DNA of 64,000 nucleotides from Corynebacterium pacaense. GTDB taxonomy: Bacteria > Actinomycetota > Actinomycetes > Mycobacteriales > Mycobacteriaceae. The first letter of the stretch is position 1. Each line of letters starts with the position of its first letter. The notes under the pieces were generated by a model, which was not told the origin of the DNA, searched no databases, and saw only the letters and a list, made by a program, of their open reading frames with translations. Positions 28,371 through 40,017 of this stretch are shown in pieces. The position numbers and the translations under genes were made by a program. The DNA is taken from NCBI RefSeq assembly GCF_900169525.1, contig NZ_LT821240.1, forward strand, positions 445,684-509,683, read 5' to 3'.

Positions 28371-29899
28371 AGATCATCCGTTTTACGGCGGGGCTGGTGG
28401 CCAGCGCTCTGCTACTCGCAGGCTGCGGCGCGGTCGAGGACAGCGGGGCAGGCCCGGGCTCCAAGCATCTCGACCTGGTCACCGTGTACCCGGCCAACAG
28501 CACCGACGCGCATGTCAACCACACCAGCTTCATCCTGAATTCGGGCACCACGGAGACATTGGTGGGACTCGACCCCGAGACCAATGAACTCTACGGCTGG
28601 CTCGCCACCGACTGGTCCTCCGAGGACAGCATCCACTGGACCTTCGCCATCCGCGAGGGCGTCAGCTTCCATGATGGAACCCCCATGGACGCCGAGGCGG
28701 TTCGAACGAGTCTGCAGCACAGCATCGACGTCAATCCCGGCATGGCAGCGGCCCTGAAGATCGCCGAGATGCAGGCGGAGGGGCACACACTGAAGATCAC
28801 CACCTCGGAGCCCTACGCCTCGCTTCCATCCCAGTTGGTGCACTACAACACAGTGATCACCAATGTCGCCGCCTCCACCGAGTATCCGATCGGCACCGGC
28901 GCCTTCAGGTTCACCTCCTTCAACACCACGGGTGCGGCGGAGCTGGAACGCTTCGAGGACTACTGGGATGGAAAGGCGAAGCTGGACTCGGTGACGATGA
29001 CCGCGAATGAGGACGCCAACACCCGGCTGCTCTCCCTCCAGTCGGGACAGGCCGATGTCATCTACCGGCCGTCCCTGGAGAGCCTCGATGCGCTGGAGAA
29101 AGATTCGGACTTCACCGTCGACGCAGTTCCCGGCGCCAGGGTGTACCACCTGATCTACAACTACCGCGGTGCCAATTCAGATCTGTTCAACAACATCGAG
29201 TTCCGCCGCGGCATCAACGCCCTCGTCGACCGCGAGGCCATCGCAGGGACGATTCTGCACGGAAATGCGGCGGTGACGGACAACCCGATGCCCGGTGGTT
29301 CGCCGCTCTCGCCGCCGCTGGAGGACATCAGTTTCAGCACCGACAAGGCCCTGGAGCACTTCAGGAAGGCCGGACTCGATGTCACCGACGGCCGGGTCAC
29401 CCGCAACGGGGCGCCGGTCACCCTGAAGGTGGGCACCTATGTCGCCCGTCCCGAGCTGCCCCAGATAGCGCAGGCGGTCCAGGCCAATGCCGCGAAGCTC
29501 GGAATTGAAATGACCATTGACACCGCGGACAACATCGACGAGTACCTGCTCGCCGGCGACTGGGACCTCGCCACCTACTCCCTCGCCACCCTGACCCGCG
29601 GTGACGGCTCCTATTTCGTCAACGGAGCCTTCCTCCCGGATGGTGCCCAGAACTTCGGTGGCCTCGACGATCCGACCCTGATCTCGATGATCGACACCTT
29701 CAACGCGACCGTGGACACGCAGTCCCGCGCCGGGCAGATCCGCGACATCGCGGTCTACGTCCGCGATCAGTCCTACAACTCCTACATCGTCTCGCCCTTC
29801 GAGACCTCCGCCTACAAGAAGACCGTCAGCGGATGGATCACGCCGAGCAACGAGTTCGAGTTCCAGATGATCACCAGGGACCTGGACATTGAACAATAA
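28367..29899 (+). CDS. Nickel/peptide-type ABC transporter substrate-binding lipoprotein
   Basis: A 510-residue SBP family 5 protein (OppA/NikA/CntA fold) anchored by a lipobox (LLLAGCGAVED, Cys 20). Family features include ETLVGLDPETNELYGWLATDW near the N-terminus, WTFAIREGVSFHDGTPMDAEAV, YPIGTGAFRF and NIEFRRGINALVDREAI. The substrate cannot be read from sequence. Control by the cobalamin riboswitch suggests cobalt, a cobalt or nickel chelate, or a corrinoid-related compound. Its end overlaps the first permease gene by 11 bases. Confidence 0.9.
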   Translation: MKIIRFTAGLVASALLLAGCGAVEDSGAGPGSKHLDLVTVYPANSTDAHVNHTSFILNSGTTETLVGLDPETNELYGWLATDWSSEDSIHWTFAIREGVSFHDGTPMDAEAVRTSLQHSIDVNPGMAAALKIAEMQAEGHTLKITTSEPYASLPSQLVHYNTVITNVAASTEYPIGTGAFRFTSFNTTGAAELERFEDYWDGKAKLDSVTMTANEDANTRLLSLQSGQADVIYRPSLESLDALEKDSDFTVDAVPGARVYHLIYNYRGANSDLFNNIEFRRGINALVDREAIAGTILHGNAAVTDNPMPGGSPLSPPLEDISFSTDKALEHFRKAGLDVTDGRVTRNGAPVTLKVGTYVARPELPQIAQAVQANAAKLGIEMTIDTADNIDEYLLAGDWDLATYSLATLTRGDGSYFVNGAFLPDGAQNFGGLDDPTLISMIDTFNATVDTQSRAGQIRDIAVYVRDQSYNSYIVSPFETSAYKKTVSGWITPSNEFEFQMITRDLDIEQ

Positions 29900-30842
29900 C
29901 CTGTCCTGGTTCATCCGCCGCCTCGCGGAGTTCGTGGTCACCCTGTGGCTGATCTCGATCGCGGCCTTTCTCATCGTCGCCCTGGCCCCGGGTGACGCCG
30001 CGCTCTCTCTGCTCCGCGTCGACGACGTGGCAATGAGCCGAACCGAGATCGAGGCCTTCCGCAATGACATGGGCTTCAACGACCCACTCCACGTCCGATA
30101 CTGGGACTATCTGACCGGCCTGCTCCACGGGGATCTCGGAACCTCCGCCATGACCGGGGAGCCCGTGCTCCAGGAACTGCTCAAGGCCCTGCCCGCCACG
30201 TTCATCCTCGCGGGTCTGTCCCTGCTGTTCACCGCCGTGCTCGTCCTCGGCCTGGGTTTCCTGGCCGCGCGCTACCGCGGCGGCTGGGTCGACCGTGTGG
30301 TCATGGGGCTGTGCTATTTCGGGGCCTCCATTCCGACGTTCTGGCTGGGGCTGGTCCTGATCAGTCTCCTCGCGGTGCGGATCAAGGTCCTCCCCGCCTC
30401 CGGCTGGCACGGGGGAACGGGCCTGATACTGCCCGTCCTCTGCCTAGGCGTCGCCATCGCGCCGCCCTTCATCAAGATCTTCCGCAATCGCTTCGTCGAG
30501 GTCAGCCAGGAGGACTTCGTCCGGGCGGTGCGTTCACGCGGTGTGCGGGAATCCGAGATCGTGCGCAGGCACATCATCCGCGGCTCGCTGATCTCTGTGG
30601 TCACCATGCTCGCGGTGAGCCTGGGCAGCCTGCTCTCCGGTTCGGTGGTCGTGGAGGTGGTCTTCGGGCTGCCCGGAATGGGCAAACTAGCCGTCGAGGC
30701 GGTCACCCGCCGCGACTACGCCGTCGTACAGGGCTTCGTCCTTCTGGTCGGAGTCGCCATCCTGATTGTCATGCTGCTGGTGGACGGCCTCAATCGCCTC
30801 ATCGACCCCTCCATCCGTCTCAAGGAGCGTGAGCGACAGTGA
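29889..30842 (+). CDS. Nickel/peptide-type ABC transporter permease 1 (NikB/CntB-like)
   Basis: An inner-membrane subunit of 317 residues, with six TM segments beginning FVVTLWLISIAAFLIVALAPGD. The EAA loop that contacts the ATPases is present (QEDFVRAVRSRGVRESEIVRRHIIRG). The N-terminal GDAALSLL region is typical of the DppB/NikB branch. It overlaps the lipoprotein gene by 11 bases and the next permease gene by four bases. Confidence 0.92.
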   Translation: MNNNLSWFIRRLAEFVVTLWLISIAAFLIVALAPGDAALSLLRVDDVAMSRTEIEAFRNDMGFNDPLHVRYWDYLTGLLHGDLGTSAMTGEPVLQELLKALPATFILAGLSLLFTAVLVLGLGFLAARYRGGWVDRVVMGLCYFGASIPTFWLGLVLISLLAVRIKVLPASGWHGGTGLILPVLCLGVAIAPPFIKIFRNRFVEVSQEDFVRAVRSRGVRESEIVRRHIIRGSLISVVTMLAVSLGSLLSGSVVVEVVFGLPGMGKLAVEAVTRRDYAVVQGFVLLVGVAILIVMLLVDGLNRLIDPSIRLKERERQ

Positions 30843-31708
30843 CATTTAATATCAGGAAACTACCGGTGGCGGAGGCCCTCGCGGTGGCAGTCGCCGTGGT
30901 CGTGCTCACAGGCCCCTGGCTCGCACCGCATGATCCGCTCGCCGTGGATCTCACCAACGCCCTGGCGCCTCCGAGCGCCGACCACTGGGCCGGCACCGAT
31001 CAGCTGGGACGAGATGTGATGTCCAGGGTGCTCACCGGTGGCCAGACCACGGTGGGAATCTCACTGGCGGCACTGTTCCTCTCCGCCCTGGTCGGCATAC
31101 CGATCGGGCTCTACAGCGGACTGATCGGAAAACGCACCGACTGGACCCTGATGCGCTTTTCGGACACCTTCATGGCCTTTCCGGAATATGTGGTCGCCAT
31201 CGTGGTCACCGGCCTCCTCGGCCCCGGATTCTTCAACCTGCTGCTGGCCATCGTGGTGGTCAAATGGGTCGGCTACGCCCGACTCGCACGCAGTGTGGTC
31301 ATCCAGGAGAAGAGCAAGGACTACCTGATGGCTGCACGAATCAGCGGAGCGGGCAACACCAGGATCATTGTCAAGCACATGTTCCCCCACGCTGTCGGCC
31401 CGATGCTGGCGCTGGCGGCACTGGATCTCGGGAAGGTGGTGCTACTGGTTGCCTCACTGTCCTTCCTCGGACTGGGTGTGCCGCAGCCCTCTCCGGAATG
31501 GGGCTCAATGCTGTCGGAGGGAAGGACCTACTTCTCCCAGACCTCGATGCTCATGCTGGCCCCGGGCCTGGCGATCTTCATCGTCGTGCTCATCGCAAAC
31601 ATCGTCGGTGACCGCCTGACCGAGAAATTCTCGGGAGCCGGCGGCTCCGAGGAGACGGGGGAGGAATCCAAGGAAAAGGAGGCGTTGAATGCGGCGCTTG
31701 CACGTTGA
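30839..31708 (+). CDS. Nickel/peptide-type ABC transporter permease 2 (NikC/CntC-like)
   Basis: A 289-residue second permease starting with GTG in an ATGA-like overlap with the first. The DppC/NikC signature is present (APPSADHWAGTDQLGRDVMSRVLTGGQTT). The EAA motif is DYLMAARISGAGNTRIIVKHMFPHAV. An extended charged C-terminus (GSEETGEESKEKEA) overlaps the first ATPase gene by 20 bases. Confidence 0.92.
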   Translation: MTFNIRKLPVAEALAVAVAVVVLTGPWLAPHDPLAVDLTNALAPPSADHWAGTDQLGRDVMSRVLTGGQTTVGISLAALFLSALVGIPIGLYSGLIGKRTDWTLMRFSDTFMAFPEYVVAIVVTGLLGPGFFNLLLAIVVVKWVGYARLARSVVIQEKSKDYLMAARISGAGNTRIIVKHMFPHAVGPMLALAALDLGKVVLLVASLSFLGLGVPQPSPEWGSMLSEGRTYFSQTSMLMLAPGLAIFIVVLIANIVGDRLTEKFSGAGGSEETGEESKEKEALNAALAR

Positions 31709-32507
31709 AGGACTGCGCGTTTCCACCAATGGTGGAAAGGGCCTCGTCCACGGCATCGATCTTCACGTCGACGAGGGGGAATGGCTCTCCATCGTCGGGG
31801 AGTCCGGCAGCGGGAAGTCGATGACGGCATTCGCCATCGCCGATCTCCTGCCCCGCGGAGTCCGGAGGGAGGCCGGGGCCATCACGCTGAACGGAGAGGA
31901 CATCCTGCACCGCTCACCTGCCGAGCTACGAAAACTGCGTGGGAGTGCCATCTCCTATGTCTTCCAGGACTACCAGGGGGCGTTCACGCCCTTTATCAGG
32001 CTGGGCACCCAGATGGCTGAGGCAATCCGCGCCCACCGCCGGGTGGGCGCCCGGGAAAGCACCTCGATGATCCACGGGGCTCTGGAGGAGGTCGGTCTCG
32101 ACGGCGGTGTCTTCGCCGAGCGGTACCCCTTTCAACTCAGTGGCGGACAGCTCCAGCGTGCGTCGCTGGCCACCGCCATGCTGCTCAGCCCGCAGCTGCT
32201 GATCGCCGATGAACCCACAACGGCCCTGGACGCCGTCACGCAGGCGGCGGTTCTGGATCTGATCAACTCGCTGCGGGAACGCCACGGCTGTTCCGTCCTG
32301 TTCATCACCCACGATCTGCGCTGCGTCATCCGCCACGCGGACCGCGTCGCCGTGATGCGCTCGGGGGATGTCATCGAAACCGGGGAGACCTCCGGGGTCG
32401 TGGCACATCCGGAGCGCTCCTACACCAGGGATCTCTTCGCGGCCGTCCCGCGGATCGACATCCGCCAGAAGCGGCTGCCCGTTCACAATCAGAAGGTGGT
32501 TTCATGA
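31689..32507 (+). CDS. ABC transporter ATP-binding protein 1 (NikD/CntD-like)
   Basis: A 272-residue ATPase with Walker A GESGSGKSMT near residue 40, Q-loop VFQDYQGAFTPF, signature QLSGGQLQRASLA, Walker B LLIADEPTTALD and H-loop FITHD. The C-terminal ERSYTRDLFAAVP resembles the oligopeptide/nickel subfamily. It shares ATGA with the next gene at 32504-32507. It is expected to pair with the second ATPase to drive the two permeases. Confidence 0.93.
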   Translation: MRRLHVEGLRVSTNGGKGLVHGIDLHVDEGEWLSIVGESGSGKSMTAFAIADLLPRGVRREAGAITLNGEDILHRSPAELRKLRGSAISYVFQDYQGAFTPFIRLGTQMAEAIRAHRRVGARESTSMIHGALEEVGLDGGVFAERYPFQLSGGQLQRASLATAMLLSPQLLIADEPTTALDAVTQAAVLDLINSLRERHGCSVLFITHDLRCVIRHADRVAVMRSGDVIETGETSGVVAHPERSYTRDLFAAVPRIDIRQKRLPVHNQKVVS

Positions 32508-33283
32508 CAACGGACAGCATTCTCTCCTGTGAGGGGATAACCAAGACCTTCCGCGATGGAAACCGTGCCGTGGACGGTGTCTCGCTGTCGGTGCGACGCG
32601 GAGAATGCCTGGGTCTGGTAGGGGAGTCGGGAAGCGGAAAATCCACCCTCTCCCGGTGTCTTCTGGGTTTGGAGCAGATGGACGCCGGAAGTATTGATTT
32701 CGGCGGCCTGGAGTTGACCTCCCTGAGCCGACGGCGGCGTCGAAAAGCCCAGCGCGAGATGCAGATGGTCTTCCAGAACCCGAGCTCCTCCTTCAACTCC
32801 CGGCTCCGGATTCGCGATTCCCTGCTCGAACCCCTGCACTGCTACCCCGAGCGCGCCGCGGAGATCATCGATCGTCGCGGCGGCACGCTGACGGACTACG
32901 CCGCGGAACTGATGGGAATAGTTGACCTGGATGCGGCCCTCCTGGGCCGCTACCCCGCCGATCTGTCCGGTGGGCAGAAGCAGCGGGTCGCGATCGCCCG
33001 TGCCCTGAGCACCGAACCGTCCCTGATCATCCTCGATGAACCGACGGCCAGCCTCGACGTGTCCGTGCAGGCCACGGTTCTCAACCTGCTCAAGGACCTG
33101 CAGGATTCAAAGCGGGTGTCCTATCTGTTCATCTCCCACGACCTGGCGGCGGTGTACTTCATGGCCGACCGGATGACCGTGATGCGAGACGGCCACCTGC
33201 TGGAAACCTTTGATTCGGCACAACTTCAGGAGGTGGATCGCGATCCCTACACCAAACAGCTTGTTAGCCTCTTCAGCATCTGA
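32504..33283 (+). CDS. ABC transporter ATP-binding protein 2 (NikE/CntF-like)
   Basis: A 259-residue ATPase with Walker A GESGSGKSTLSRCLLGLE, Q-loop MVFQNPSSSFNSRL, signature DLSGGQKQRVAIARAL, Walker B LIILDEPTASLDVS and FISHD. It is the last subunit of the importer. The following MFS gene begins inside its 3' end in another frame, so translation of the two is likely coupled. Confidence 0.93.
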   Translation: MTTDSILSCEGITKTFRDGNRAVDGVSLSVRRGECLGLVGESGSGKSTLSRCLLGLEQMDAGSIDFGGLELTSLSRRRRRKAQREMQMVFQNPSSSFNSRLRIRDSLLEPLHCYPERAAEIIDRRGGTLTDYAAELMGIVDLDAALLGRYPADLSGGQKQRVAIARALSTEPSLIILDEPTASLDVSVQATVLNLLKDLQDSKRVSYLFISHDLAAVYFMADRMTVMRDGHLLETFDSAQLQEVDRDPYTKQLVSLFSI

Positions 33284-34532
33284 GGTCGACCCCGGGGCCG
33301 ATCGGCGACAATCTCCGCTCTTCCTTCGGCTTACACCCCCGGTCCAACTTCTCCTGCTCACCCAGATGATGTTCAACATCGGCTTCTACCTGGTGGTTCC
33401 CTTCCTTGCGGTGTACATGACCCAGTCACTTGCCGCCGGCGGGGCGATGATCGGACTCGTCCTGGGTCTGCGCACCTTCAGCCAGCAGGGTCTGTTCTTC
33501 CTCGGCGGTGGCTTGACGGACCGCTTCGGGGTCAAACCCGTGCTGCTCGTCGGCATCGCGATCAGGGTGATCGGTTTCATCGTCACCGGGCTCTCCCGCT
33601 CCACGGTCGACCTGATGATCGGGGTCATCCTGATCGGTGTCGCGGCCGCGCTGTTCTCCCCCGCCGCCGAGGCCGCCCTCGCAGATTCGGGACGGGAGGC
33701 CGAGGAGAGCGGACGCGCGACCCGGGCGGAGATCTTCGCCCTCGATTCGATGTTCTCCCGGGCGGGCGCGCTGATCGGCCCGATTCTCGGCGCCGTGCTC
33801 ATGAGTGTTGATTTCGCCCTCACCTGCTGGGTGGCCGCAGCGATCTTCACCGGACTGTTCCTCTCCCACCTGCTGGTGATTCCCGCGGTCCGGATCGAGT
33901 CGAGTACCCCAGTTCTCACGGGCTGGGCCACGGTGCTGCGCAACAGGGCGTTCCTGGTTTTCGCCGTGGCGTATTCGACCTATCTCGTGGCCTATAACCA
34001 GCAGTATCTGTCCCTGCCGGTCGAACTGACCAGAGCGGTGGGCCACCAGGACGCACTGGGGTGGATGTTCGTCTATTCCAGCGTGCTCATCCTGTGCCTG
34101 CAGATGCCGGTGACGGCGACCTTCCAGTTCATGGCGACATCCAGGGTGCTGGGGATCGGATTCGGCGTCACCGCCGCCGGGTTCCTCGTGCTCGCGGTGT
34201 CGGCACCGCTGAATCCGCTCCCTGGCATCTGGGCGTACGCCCCCGCGATCGGCATGCTCACGCTGCTCCACCTCGGCCAGATGATCGCCATCCCGGTGGC
34301 CAGGGATCTGGTGGGCGTGTTCGCCGGGGAGCGGAACCTGGGAGCGTACTTCGGTTTCCTGAACAGCTTCGGCGGCCTCGCCGTGCTCCTGAGTTCGTTG
34401 CTGCTGGGCATGCTTATCGACGCCGCTGACACCGCACAACCCGCCGCCGCCCTGCCCTGGGGGCTGCTCGCGGGGATGAGCGCCGCCTCCGCGGTGGCGC
34501 TCATGGTCATCGCCAGGCGGATCCGGGCCTAG
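33210..34532 (+). CDS. MFS transporter (DHA1-type, 12 TM), last gene of riboswitch operon
   Basis: A major-facilitator protein of up to 440 residues. The start is uncertain: TTG 33210 (MIRHNFRRW) overlaps the ATPase gene by 74 bases, TTG 33261 by 23, and ATG 33369 would cut the first helix. TM1 begins at PPVQLLLLTQMMFNIGFYLVVPF, and the loop-2/3 motif GGGLTDRFGVKP is clear. About twelve helices follow. MFS efflux proteins in this operon position occur in cnt-type opine metallophore loci (cntE); a drug-efflux role is the alternative. Its TAG abuts the gatA stop with no spacer. Confidence 0.88.
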   Translation: MIRHNFRRWIAIPTPNSLLASSASEVDPGADRRQSPLFLRLTPPVQLLLLTQMMFNIGFYLVVPFLAVYMTQSLAAGGAMIGLVLGLRTFSQQGLFFLGGGLTDRFGVKPVLLVGIAIRVIGFIVTGLSRSTVDLMIGVILIGVAAALFSPAAEAALADSGREAEESGRATRAEIFALDSMFSRAGALIGPILGAVLMSVDFALTCWVAAAIFTGLFLSHLLVIPAVRIESSTPVLTGWATVLRNRAFLVFAVAYSTYLVAYNQQYLSLPVELTRAVGHQDALGWMFVYSSVLILCLQMPVTATFQFMATSRVLGIGFGVTAAGFLVLAVSAPLNPLPGIWAYAPAIGMLTLLHLGQMIAIPVARDLVGVFAGERNLGAYFGFLNSFGGLAVLLSSLLLGMLIDAADTAQPAAALPWGLLAGMSAASAVALMVIARRIRA

Positions 34533-36026
34533 CTAGGACCGACCGGCCTCGAAGGCGGCGCCGACGCGGTAGAGGCGGTCGTCCTGGAAGGCCGGGGCCA
34601 TGATCTGCAGGCCGACCGGCAGGCCGGTGTCGTCGGCGAGCCCTGCCGGCAGGGACATTCCGGCGAGGCCCGCCAGGTTCAGCGGCAGGGTGCACAGATC
34701 GAAGTTGTACATCTCGAGGGGATCGGTGACCTTCTCCCCCAGCTTGAATGCCGTGGTCGGGGTCGTCGGGGACACCAGCACGTCCACCTTGTCGTAGGCG
34801 GCCGCGAAATCCTGCGCGATGAGGGTGCGCACACGCTGCGCCTGCAGATAGTAGGCGTCGTAGTAGCCGACGGAGAGTGCATAGGTTCCGAGGATGATGC
34901 GACGCTTGACCTCGGGGCCGAAGCCCTCGGCGCGTGTCAGCGCCATGACCTCGTCCGCGGAGTGCGTGCCGTCATCACCGGTGCGCAGGCCGTAGCGCAT
35001 GCCGTCGAAACGCGCGAGGTTGGAGGAGACCTCGCAGGGCAGGATCAGGTAGTAGGCGCCGAGTGCGTCATCGAAGTGCGGGCAATCCACATCGACGATC
35101 TCCGCACCCTGTGACTGCAGCTGGTCCACCGCCCGGTGGAAATTCTCGAGCACGCCCGGCTGGTAGCCCTCACGGTCGAACTGCCTGACCACACCGACGC
35201 GCACCCCGCTGAGGTCACCGTTTGCACCCTCGCGGGCGGCGGCGACCACGGGTGCGACGGCGCGGTCGACGCTGGTGGCGTCGAAAGCGTCATGCCCGGC
35301 GATCACCTCGTGCAGCAGGGCGGTATCAAGGACCGTGCGTGCGGTCGGTCCGCCCTGGTCGAGGGAGGAGGCGCAGGCGATCAGGCCGTAGCGTGAGACG
35401 GTGCCGTAGGTCGGCTTCACCCCGACGGTGCTGGTCAGCGCCGCGGGCTGGCGGATCGACCCGCCGGTGTCCGTGCCGATGGCCAGCGGAGCCTCGCCGG
35501 CGGCGAGGGCTGCGGAGGATCCACCACCCGAGCCACCCGCGGTGCGCTCAAGGTCCCAGGGGTTGTGGGTCGGTCCGTAGGCGGAGTTCTCCGTGGAGGA
35601 TCCCATGGCGAACTCGTCCATGTTGGTCTTACCCAGGATCGGGATGCCCGCCTCGCGGATCCGGCGGGTCACCGTGGCGTCGTAGGGGCTCATGTAGCCC
35701 TCGAGGATCTTCGAGGCCGCCGTCGTGGGCGCGTCGGTGGTGGTGAACACATCCTTGAGTGCCAGTGGCACACCGGCGAGTGCGGAGGCGGGTGCCCCGC
35801 CGGCGTCGAGAAGCTTGTCGACGCCGTCCGCGGCAGCAAGTGCCGCGTCCGCGCCCACGTGCAGGAAGGCGTGGATGTCACCGTCAACGGCGTCGATGCG
35901 GTCGAGGTGGGCCTGTGTGACCTCCCGGGACGTGACCTCCCGGGAATGGATCAGCGAAGCCAGCTCAGCGGCGGACTTCGTGGTCAGCTCGTTATCCGAG
36001 CCTGCAACAAGGAAGCTGTTGCCCAT
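34533..36026 (-). CDS. gatA: Asp/Glu-tRNA amidotransferase subunit A
   Basis: The 497-residue amidase subunit that hydrolyses glutamine and supplies ammonia to the GatB site. The amidase triad is visible: Lys 91 (LALKDVF), cis-Ser 166 in the [11 protein letters not shown] loop and nucleophilic Ser 190 ([11 protein letters not shown]). It follows gatC after two bases. In mycobacteria pfkA and gatB come next on the same strand; here an accessory block of over 8 kb intervenes. Confidence 0.97.
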   Translation of the reverse strand: MGNSFLVAGSDNELTTKSAAELASLIHSREVTSREVTQAHLDRIDAVDGDIHAFLHVGADAALAAADGVDKLLDAGGAPASALAGVPLALKDVFTTTDAPTTAASKILEGYMSPYDATVTRRIREAGIPILGKTNMDEFAMGSSTENSAYGPTHNPWDLERTAGGSGGGSSAALAAGEAPLAIGTDTGGSIRQPAALTSTVGVKPTYGTVSRYGLIACASSLDQGGPTARTVLDTALLHEVIAGHDAFDATSVDRAVAPVVAAAREGANGDLSGVRVGVVRQFDREGYQPGVLENFHRAVDQLQSQGAEIVDVDCPHFDDALGAYYLILPCEVSSNLARFDGMRYGLRTGDDGTHSADEVMALTRAEGFGPEVKRRIILGTYALSVGYYDAYYLQAQRVRTLIAQDFAAAYDKVDVLVSPTTPTTAFKLGEKVTDPLEMYNFDLCTLPLNLAGLAGMSLPAGLADDTGLPVGLQIMAPAFQDDRLYRVGAAFEAGRS

Positions 36027-36028
36027 GA

Positions 36029-36328
36029 CTATTCACCCTCTCCCAGGATCTGCGGGACCATGAAGCGGCCGTCCTGGACCGCGGGAGCCTGGTCCAGTGC
36101 CTGTTCGGCGGTGAGGGTTTTTTTCACCACATCCGCACGCATGGTGGTGGCGATGCTGTGCGGGTGGCTCATCGGTTCAACACCCCCGGCGTCAACATTC
36201 TGCACCGCGGACACGTATCCGACAATGTCATCGATCTGTCCGGCGAACTGCTTCAGCTCTTCTTCACTGAGGGCCAGCCGGGCCAATTTTGCAAGGTGAG
36301 CGACCTCGTCGCGCGAAATCTCAGGCAC
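36029..36328 (-). CDS. gatC: Asp/Glu-tRNA amidotransferase subunit C
   Basis: A 99-residue GatC that wraps around GatA and stabilises the GatCAB complex. The sequence begins [20 protein letters not shown] with the typical helical N-terminus, and ends in the conserved [14 protein letters not shown]. It is the first gene of the gatCA unit and is divergent from the ACT-domain gene. Confidence 0.96.
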   Translation of the reverse strand: MPEISRDEVAHLAKLARLALSEEELKQFAGQIDDIVGYVSAVQNVDAGGVEPMSHPHSIATTMRADVVKKTLTAEQALDQAPAVQDGRFMVPQILGEGE

Positions 36329-36473
36329 TTGGTTTGTCGATCCTCTTCGCTAGTCACAAATGATGTGGTCTTGATCTGCTGGCTAATCTTACTGCACCCA
36401 CCCGGCACCGGGTTGCCCGGGCGGGGTAGTCTCGAGGTGTTCCGATCCGCAAAAAGAAAAGGGAGCATTCGAC

Positions 36474-37136
36474 ATGTCTTTCCTGATCCGTGTCCTCCTG
36501 TCCGACACTCCCGGAAGCCTGGCCACGCTTGCTGAGGCCCTGGGGATGGTGGAGGCCAATATCCAGTCGGTCGACGTGGTCGAGCGCTTCCCGAACGGGA
36601 CCGTGATGGATGATCTGGTGGTGACGCTGCCCAAGCACATCATGGCCGACACCCTGATCACGGCGGCCGAGGAGGTCGGCGGCGTCGAGGTGGATTCGAT
36701 CAGGCCCTTCTCCGGCACGGTCGACCGGCGTGGCCAGATCGAGATGCTGGCCGCCGTGGCCGGCAACAAGCACGACACCGCCAAGGCGATGCAGAACCTG
36801 GTCGATGTCATTCCCCGCACCATGACCTCCGGATGGGCCCTCGTGCTCGATATCAGTGGACCGGTGACCAGAATCGCGGCCTCACAGGCCGCCCCCAGCG
36901 ACGACGGATCGGTCCCCGATTTCCTCGAGCTCGCCGGCGCCCGCATGCTCAACCCGGAGTTCGAGGACTGGGTACCGGAGAGCTGGTCACTGCTGGACTC
37001 CGCACTGGCCATCGCCCCGATCGGCAGGCACGGCCTCGCCCTGGTCATCGGCCGTCCCGGTGGACCGGAGTTCCTGGCCAGCGAGGTCCACCACCTCGGC
37101 GATCTCGGCGCCATAGTCGGAGCGATACTGTCCTGA
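36474..37136 (+). CDS. ACT-domain protein (Rv3013-like)
   Basis: A 220-residue cytoplasmic protein with an N-terminal ACT domain at about 1-75 (FLIRVLLSDTPGSLATLAEALG, with the effector-binding turn). No catalytic domain was recognised in the remainder. An orthologue sits between ligA and gatC in mycobacteria (Rv3013), so the linkage is old. Ligand and target are unknown; amino-acid sensing is an inference from the domain. It converges on ligA with a 44-base gap. Confidence 0.88.
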   Translation: MSFLIRVLLSDTPGSLATLAEALGMVEANIQSVDVVERFPNGTVMDDLVVTLPKHIMADTLITAAEEVGGVEVDSIRPFSGTVDRRGQIEMLAAVAGNKHDTAKAMQNLVDVIPRTMTSGWALVLDISGPVTRIAASQAAPSDDGSVPDFLELAGARMLNPEFEDWVPESWSLLDSALAIAPIGRHGLALVIGRPGGPEFLASEVHHLGDLGAIVGAILS

Positions 37137-37180
37137 TCCTTACCGCGAACCGACGAGGTGGGGATTGGCCGGTGACGGGA

Positions 37181-39995
<2,815 letters not shown>

Positions 39996-40017
<22 letters not shown>

